Part shown: one piece after another, positions 59,624 to 64,000 of the stretch | How positions within the stretch are numbered: the stretch's first letter is position 1 | How the letters are laid out: every line of letters begins with the position of its first letter | Assembly (NCBI GenBank): GCA_964619955.1 | Contig: CAZUJF010000025.1 | Span: 1-64,000, forward strand | DNA: 64,000 nt | From: JACQFK01 sp964619955 | GTDB taxonomy: Bacteria > Planctomycetota > MHYJ01 > JACPRB01 | Reading direction: 5' to 3' | Translations under genes and position numbers: made by a program | The notes under the pieces: model-generated | Seen by the model: the letters and a program-made list of their open reading frames with translations, nothing else | What the model was told of the DNA's origin: nothing | Database searches by the model: none

Positions 59624-61432
59624 ATGAGCCCCGAACAGCTCAGCGCGGCGGCCCAGGCACCCGGACAGTCCGTGGTGTTCGGTTTCGGAAACCGTTCGCC
59701 GATCAGCCTGCCGGCGATGGTCCCGAGGCAGCGGGCCCGCCCCACGCAGTCCAACATCCCCAATGATCGCCGGGACCGGGAGCGGCTGAAGCAGATCGCC
59801 GACGCGCACGTGAAGAAGACCGGCGCGGCGCCGCCGCTGGGGATCGCGGAGCTGCGCGAACACGCCGCGGCGGTGCTGGCCGCCGCCGGGCTGGACCTCA
59901 AGTACGTCAATTACGCGGCGATCCTCGTGAGCAACGCCTCCTGGCGCGACACGCTCGCGGCGGTGCCCTACGAGCGCCGCCTCCTCCTCATGCCCAAGTG
60001 CCTGCGCATCGAGGAGAAGTGCCCCGCCCCCTTCGACGAGTTCGGCCTGCTCTGCAAGGAGTGCGGCCTCTGCTCGATCCAGGACCTCGGCGTCGAGGCC
60101 GAACGCCTCGGCTACGCGGTCCTCGTCGCCGAGGGCTCCGCGATCGTGCGCTCGATGATCGAGACCGGCAAGATCGACGCCGTCGTCGGCGTGAGCTGCG
60201 TCAACGTGCTCGAGAAATGCTTCCCCCACATGGAGGCGGCGGCCGTGCCCGGCATGGCCATCCCCCTCCTCCAGGACGACTGCGTCAACACGACCGTGGA
60301 CCTCGAATGGGTCTGGGACGTGCTGCACCTGAGCTCCGACGACCGCACGTACCGGCTGGACCTCGACGCCCTCAAGGCCGGGGTGCAGTCGTGGTTCGCG
60401 CCCGCCTCCCTCGCGGCCCTCATCGGCGCGCCCCAGGACCCGACCTCGCGGCTCGCCCACGAATGGCTCGCCCAGGCGGGCAACCGCTGGAGGCCCTATC
60501 TCGCCGCCTGCGCCTACATGGCGTTGCAGAGCGAGCACCACGACGAGCCGCCGCCCGCCTCCGACGACCTCAAGAGGCTCGCGATCGCCGTCGAATGCTT
60601 CCACAAGGCGTCGCTCGTGCACGACGACATCGAGGACGGCGACGTGAAGCGCTACGGCAGGGACACGCTCCACGTCCGCGAGGGCGTTCCCGTCGCGCTC
60701 AACGTCGGGGACTACCTCCTGGGCGAGGGCTACCGGCTGCTCTCCGAGCTCGACGTCGACCCGGCCGTCCGGGTGAACCTGATCCGCTGCGCGTCCGAGG
60801 CCCACCTGACGCTGAGCCGCGGCCAGGGCCTGGAACTCGCCTGGGCGCGGAAGCCCGCCCCGCTCGCCTCGCTCGAAGTCCTCGACCTCTTCCGCCAGAA
60901 GACGGCCCCCGCGTTCGAAGTCGCGCTGCGGCTCGGCGCGTTCCTCGGCGGCGCGGACGCCGAGACGCACGACGTGCTCCGCAAATACAGCGAGGCGCTC
61001 GGCATCGCGTACCAGGTGAAGGACGATCTCGAGGACCACGAGGAGGACGGCGACTCGAACGATCTCGAGGATCTGCGTCCTTCGCTCATCCTCGCCATCG
61101 CCCACAAACGCGCCCCGGAGGGCGCCGAGAAGGATCTCGTCGCGGCGGTCTTCGGCCGGAAGACCTCCTATGCCGCGGCCCGCACCGAACTGCGCCGCAT
61201 CCTGAAGGAGCGGGGCGTGACGGAGAAGGCGGACGAACTCCTGGAAGCCTACAAGGAAGAGGCGATCCGTTCCCTGCGCTTCCTGTCCAACCCGACGCTG
61301 AAGGGCCTCCTGCGCCGGGTGGTCGGCAAGATCTTCGGCGAGCGCCTCATCGAGGGCTACTGCAGTGAGTTTGAGGCTCGAAATGCTGCAGGTCGCGCGG
61401 CTGGCTCCGAAGCTCCTCTCGGAAGCCGCTGA
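59624..61432 (+). CDS. DUF116 - polyprenyl diphosphate synthase fusion
   Basis: Protein of 602 residues joining two families in one frame. Residues about 60-240 match DUF116: LLLMPKCLRIEEKCPAPFDEFGLLCKECGLC, VAEGSAIVRSMIETGKIDAVVGVSCVNVLEKCFPHM; the Cys cluster may bind Fe-S. Residues about 275-580 are a trans-isoprenyl diphosphate synthase with first Asp-rich motif DDIED (334-338) and second DDLED (467-471), plus KTAPAFEVALRLGAFLGG and GIAYQVKDDL. It would build C15-C20 or longer prenyl diphosphates from IPP. The residue before the first motif that sets chain length is within AVECFHKASLVH; I do not call a length. The last 50 bases overlap the next gene. Confidence 0.9.
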   Translation: MSPEQLSAAAQAPGQSVVFGFGNRSPISLPAMVPRQRARPTQSNIPNDRRDRERLKQIADAHVKKTGAAPPLGIAELREHAAAVLAAAGLDLKYVNYAAILVSNASWRDTLAAVPYERRLLLMPKCLRIEEKCPAPFDEFGLLCKECGLCSIQDLGVEAERLGYAVLVAEGSAIVRSMIETGKIDAVVGVSCVNVLEKCFPHMEAAAVPGMAIPLLQDDCVNTTVDLEWVWDVLHLSSDDRTYRLDLDALKAGVQSWFAPASLAALIGAPQDPTSRLAHEWLAQAGNRWRPYLAACAYMALQSEHHDEPPPASDDLKRLAIAVECFHKASLVHDDIEDGDVKRYGRDTLHVREGVPVALNVGDYLLGEGYRLLSELDVDPAVRVNLIRCASEAHLTLSRGQGLELAWARKPAPLASLEVLDLFRQKTAPAFEVALRLGAFLGGADAETHDVLRKYSEALGIAYQVKDDLEDHEEDGDSNDLEDLRPSLILAIAHKRAPEGAEKDLVAAVFGRKTSYAAARTELRRILKERGVTEKADELLEAYKEEAIRSLRFLSNPTLKGLLRRVVGKIFGERLIEGYCSEFEARNAAGRAAGSEAPLGSR

Positions 61433-62243
61433 ACGCGTCGGCGCTTTTCTCCGCGAGCAGTTCCATCCCGACGGCGGGGTCCGGGACCGCGCGGGCAACC
61501 CCGACCTCTACTACGCCGTCTTCGCCCTCGAGGGCCTGCTCGCGCTGCAGCTGCCCTTCCCCGCCGTGCCCACGGCCGCGTGGCTGAAGTCCTTCGGCGA
61601 CGGCGACACGCTGGACCTCGTGCATCTGTGCTGTCTGGCGCGCTGCCGGGCGGCGCTGCCCAAAGGGGCGCTGGACCCCGTCCCGCGGCTCGCCGACCGC
61701 ATCCGCGCGTTCCAGGCCGCCGACGGCGGCTATGCGGCGGATCCGGGGGAGAAACGCGGCACGCTCTATCACTCGTTCCTCGTCTCGGGCGCGCTGGAGG
61801 ATCTGGGGGCGGAGCCGCCCGGTCGCGACGCGCTCCTTCGCGTCATCGCGTCGCTGGAACTGCCCGACGGCTCCTATTCCAACGAGGCGGGCATACCCGC
61901 GGGGGCGACGCCGACCACGGCGGCGGCGATGACGCTGCTGCACCACCTCGGCGCGCCGGTGCCGGCCCGCGCCTCGGAATGGTTGCTCGCCCGAGCCTTT
62001 CCGAAAGGCGGCTTCGCGGCGACGCTCGGCGCGCCGTTCCCGGACCTGCTTTCCACGGCGACGGCGCTGCACGCGCTCTCTGCGGTCCACGTCCCGCTCG
62101 CCCCGCTCAAAGAGGCGGCGCTCGACTTCATCGACACGCTCTGGACGGGCCGCGCGTTCTGCGGGACCTGGATGGACGAGGCCCAGGACGCGGAGTACAC
62201 CTACTACGCCCTGCTCTCGCTCGGACACCTGAGCCTCGCCTGA
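61383..62243 (+). CDS. Prenyltransferase/terpene-cyclase-fold (alpha-alpha toroid) protein
   Basis: Protein of 286 residues with the repeats of the prenyltransferase/squalene-cyclase toroid: NPDLYYAVFALEGLLAL, FQAADGGYAADPGEKRGTLYHSFLVSGAL, LELPDGSYSNEAGIPAGATPTTAAAM, PKGGFAATLGAPFPDLLSTATALHAL and CGTWMDEAQDAEYTYYALLSLG. The classical DxDD/DCTAE cyclase motif is absent, and the chain is only half of a squalene-hopene cyclase, so it is closer to prenyltransferase beta subunits. It may bind or transfer the prenyl chain made by the fusion protein. I prefer the ATG at 61383 (GAGG 6 bases upstream); GTG 61365 is a possible earlier start. It starts within the preceding gene. Confidence 0.75.
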   Translation: MLQVARLAPKLLSEAAERVGAFLREQFHPDGGVRDRAGNPDLYYAVFALEGLLALQLPFPAVPTAAWLKSFGDGDTLDLVHLCCLARCRAALPKGALDPVPRLADRIRAFQAADGGYAADPGEKRGTLYHSFLVSGALEDLGAEPPGRDALLRVIASLELPDGSYSNEAGIPAGATPTTAAAMTLLHHLGAPVPARASEWLLARAFPKGGFAATLGAPFPDLLSTATALHALSAVHVPLAPLKEAALDFIDTLWTGRAFCGTWMDEAQDAEYTYYALLSLGHLSLA

Positions 62244-62258
62244 GGGTGTATTAAGAGC

Positions 62259-62987
62259 ATGAAATATAGTCTCTCCGCCGCCCTGCTTCTGCTCGCCGCG
62301 TGCGCCCAGACGCCCGAGGATCCCCTGCCGGCCGACGGGGTCCGCGTGCCGACCCGCGTGAGCTCCCTCTTCAACGGCCGCACGCTCGAAGGATGGACGC
62401 CGGACGTGCCGGCCCGCGACACGAACCCCTCCGCCCCGGACAGCTTCATCGTGCGCAACGGGATGCTCGTGAGCCTCGGGGAGCCGCGCGGCCATCTCAC
62501 CACGACCGCGAAGTACCGCGACTACCGTCTCGTCGCGGAGTACCGCTTCGCCGGGAAGCCGGGCAACTGCGGGATCCTGGTGCATTCGTCCACGCCGCGC
62601 GCGCTCGACAAGATGTTCCCGCAGTCCATCGAGGTGCAGATGTTCAGCGGCAACGCCGGCGACTTCTGGTGCATCCATGAGAACATCGAGGTGCCGGACA
62701 TGGAGAAGCGCCGGCCCCGCAAGGAGGGCCAGAAGTACGGCGGCGCGGCGGGCAACGCGCGCCGCATCCTCAACCTCACCGACAACTCCGAGAAGCCCGT
62801 CGGCGAGTGGAACACGATGGTCATCGAGGTGCGCGGCCGGACGCTGAAGGTCTGGGTCAACGGCGACCTCGTCAACGAGGGCTTCAACGCCACCGCCGAC
62901 CACGGCGCGATCTCGGTCCAGGCCGAGGGCTCGGAGGTCGAATTCCGCCGCCTCGACATCGGCCCCCTCCCGCCCGCGGGGAAATAG
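62259..62987 (+). CDS. DUF1080 lipoprotein (3-keto-disaccharide hydrolase-like)
   Basis: Lipoprotein of 242 residues with lipobox LLAAC at about residue 15. The mature chain matches DUF1080 closely: SLFNGRTLEGWTPDV, then FIVRNGMLVSLGEPRGHLTTTAKYRDYRLVAEYRF, GNCGILVHSSTPRALDKMFPQSIEVQMFSGNAGDFW and GEWNTMVIEVRGRTLKVWVNGDLVNEGF. This family has members that hydrolyse 3-keto-glucosides and others with no known activity. It follows the prenyltransferase gene by 15 bases and could be on the same transcript, but its function seems unrelated. Confidence 0.88.
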   Translation: MKYSLSAALLLLAACAQTPEDPLPADGVRVPTRVSSLFNGRTLEGWTPDVPARDTNPSAPDSFIVRNGMLVSLGEPRGHLTTTAKYRDYRLVAEYRFAGKPGNCGILVHSSTPRALDKMFPQSIEVQMFSGNAGDFWCIHENIEVPDMEKRRPRKEGQKYGGAAGNARRILNLTDNSEKPVGEWNTMVIEVRGRTLKVWVNGDLVNEGFNATADHGAISVQAEGSEVEFRRLDIGPLPPAGK

Positions 62988-63022
62988 CGCGTCCAGGGTC
63001 CGGCACTGGGGGGCCATTGGGA

Positions 63023-63075
63023 AATTTGGAAGTGCCACCTCCATAAGTAGGTGTAATTTGGAAGTTTCGCTTCCA
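63023..63075. repeat. Direct repeats with two small hairpins, unassigned intergenic element
   Basis: AATTTGGAAGT occurs at 63023-63033 and 63055-63065. Between and after the copies are short inverted repeats: CACCT/AGGTG (63036-63053) and GGAAG/CTTCC with a five-base loop (63060-63074). There is no T-tract. It may be a small extragenic palindromic repeat or an mRNA leader element. Confidence 0.4.
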
Positions 63076-63123
63076 GATTGATGCGGCTTCACGGGCTCCT
63101 GAGGGGCGGTTTGGAAGGCTGAA

Positions 63124-63951
63124 ATGAGAATCCCCAAGTTCTGGGCAAAGGCCGAGCATCGCTGGCCCGAGAGGGGCCTGCTCCGCGTCTGGCGGAGTTC
63201 CGATCGGAACGAAGCCGAGGCGCTGGCCGCCGCGCAGGCGCGCCTCGCCGTCATGCTCGAGGAAATAGCCGCCGGCCGCACGCCGGAGCGCCCGGATTAC
63301 GCCGACCGCCCCGTGCGGGAGGAGATCCTCGGCCGGGAGGGGGATGCGGCCATCGTCACGCGAAACGCGCAGGGCGCCGAGGTGCTCAACACCGCGCGCG
63401 TGATGTTCCTCGACCTCGACTTCGCCCATTTCAAGACCGGCGAGGAGGGCGGCTTTCTCACATCTTTCTTCGGCAAGAAGACGGCGGCGACGCCCGAGTC
63501 CAGAGCCCGGGCCTCCCTGGAGACCTGGGCGTCCGGCGAGCCCGGCATCCGCCTTCGGATCTATCAGACCCGCGCCGGCTTGCGCGGACTGCGTCTCGAC
63601 CGCCTCTATGATCCCGCCGGGGAGGAGGCGCAGGCGGCGCTCGAAGCGGCGGGCTCCGATCCGCTCTACAGCCGCCTCTGCCGTCTGCAGAAGTCGTTCC
63701 GCGCCCGCCTCACGCCGAAGTACTTTCGCGTCGGCCTCAAACGCATCCCGGGGGAATGGCCCTGTTCGGATCCGGAAATGGCCATCGCCCGGGAGGCCTG
63801 GCTGACCGACTATGAGGTGCGCTCCCGCGACGTCACGATCTGCCGCCTGCTCGGCGAGACCGGCAAGGGCGCCGTGCATCCCGAGGCGGGCCTGGTCCTC
63901 GCGCTGCACGACAGGATCGCGCTGGGTCCGGCCACGCTGCCGCTGGCGTGA
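63124..63951 (+). CDS. Conserved protein of unknown function
   Basis: Cytosolic protein of 275 residues. I recall similar proteins in many bacteria but no assigned function. Conserved-looking blocks are MRIPKFWAKAEH at the start, VTRNAQGAEVLNTARVMFLDLDF (about 78-100), RLRIYQTRAGLRGLRLDRLYDP (about 141-162), DPLYSRLCRLQKSFRARLTPKYFRVG (about 179-204) and the end. The FLDLDF strand plus RxYxTRAGLR are reminiscent of the acidic motif and basic partner of nucleotidyl-transfer or primase-type folds, which is a guess only. No membrane segment or signal. It is divergent in function from its neighbours and convergent with the last, partial gene, with no spacer between stops. Confidence 0.7.
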   Translation: MRIPKFWAKAEHRWPERGLLRVWRSSDRNEAEALAAAQARLAVMLEEIAAGRTPERPDYADRPVREEILGREGDAAIVTRNAQGAEVLNTARVMFLDLDFAHFKTGEEGGFLTSFFGKKTAATPESRARASLETWASGEPGIRLRIYQTRAGLRGLRLDRLYDPAGEEAQAALEAAGSDPLYSRLCRLQKSFRARLTPKYFRVGLKRIPGEWPCSDPEMAIAREAWLTDYEVRSRDVTICRLLGETGKGAVHPEAGLVLALHDRIALGPATLPLA

Positions 63952-64000
63952 CTATTTCGTGCCGATCGCCCAGAGGAAGGCGCTGCCGCGGAGATAGAGC
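63952..64000 (-). CDS. C-terminal end of a PQQ-like propeller protein (partial)
   Basis: The last 49 bases on the minus strand read LYLRGSAFLWAIGTK and a TAG stop (63952-63954). This is the typical closing strand of the PQQ-like propellers elsewhere in the window (compare RIYMRTQKSLWCLGEG and RVYVRSIKTLYCIGE). The gene continues beyond the window. Confidence 0.65.
   Translation of the reverse strand, partial: LYLRGSAFLWAIGTK

Noticed and set aside
61383..62243. A squalene-hopene cyclase
   Set aside because: The protein has toroid repeats but lacks the DxDD/DCTAE motif and is less than half the usual length.
1..64000. CRISPR arrays, rRNA genes, complete insertion sequences, riboswitches
   Set aside because: I looked for regularly spaced repeats, rRNA-like stretches, transposase motifs and conserved aptamer sequences and saw none.

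Overview
The window is a G+C-rich chromosomal segment (roughly two-thirds G+C by eye) that is coding almost throughout. The gene content points to a Planctomycetota-type bacterium, probably an uncultured lineage. It has many PQQ-like beta-propeller proteins, DUF1080 (sugar hydrolase/ConA-like) lipoproteins, DUF6288 and DUF6797 proteins, a DUF2341/LamG/sialate-O-acetylesterase multidomain protein, a GH42-like giant hydrolase and a XylR/AraC-type regulator. This assignment is inference from family content; no rRNA is present to test it. No gene-free stretch exceeds 300 bases.

Layout. 57-4916 (+): porin, chromate transporter, Tat-exported superoxide dismutase and two lipoproteins. 4917-9993 (-): GH42-like exported hydrolase and a XylR-type regulator. 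10141-17507 (+): DUF6288 repeat protein, sialate-O-acetylesterase-like protein and a tandem HExxH metallopeptidase. 17512-19895 (-): cis-3-hydroxyproline dehydratase and a prolyl-aminopeptidase-like hydrolase, which together suggest use of collagen-type peptides. 20011-22131 (+): DUF6797 propeller protein. 22128-28690 (-): a Czc-type RND metal-efflux operon headed by a His-rich exported protein. 28707-30509 (-): a small AT-richer patch with an AbiE-type pair (toxin truncated), a truncated nucleotidyltransferase and a tRNA(CAT), which looks like the scar of a tRNA-linked island. 30585-32721 (-) and 32827-37385 (+): two divergent units with PQQ-like propellers, a lone phage ABA-sandwich protein, a phosphoesterase, a cysteine desulfurase and an unknown membrane-anchored protein.

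37363-55495 (-): a long unidirectional block. From its 5' end it encodes two PQQ-like propellers and an NHL-type propeller; a two-gene unit of small Tat/Cys protein plus Tat ferredoxin closed by a terminator; then an overlapping string of membrane polyferredoxin, membrane-anchored propeller, NuoE-NuoF (HydC-HydB-like) fusion, NuoG/HydA-like Fe-S protein, glycosyltransferase, propeller, ABC ATPase and FtsX-like permease. This looks like an NADH-linked cytoplasmic module wired to a membrane/periplasmic Fe-S and propeller system, with no hydrogenase catalytic subunit in view.

55619-62243 (+): a tightly overlapping operon of a lipoyl H-protein homologue, a CobW GTPase, a 113-residue HdrA-N-like protein, a two-cluster ferredoxin, a radical SAM enzyme, a DUF116-polyprenyl diphosphate synthase fusion and a prenyltransferase/cyclase-fold protein. 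I regard this as the best candidate for an undescribed system: it joins isoprenoid chain synthesis to lipoyl, Fe-S and radical chemistry. The window closes with a DUF1080 lipoprotein, a conserved unknown gene and the tail of another PQQ-like protein on the minus strand.
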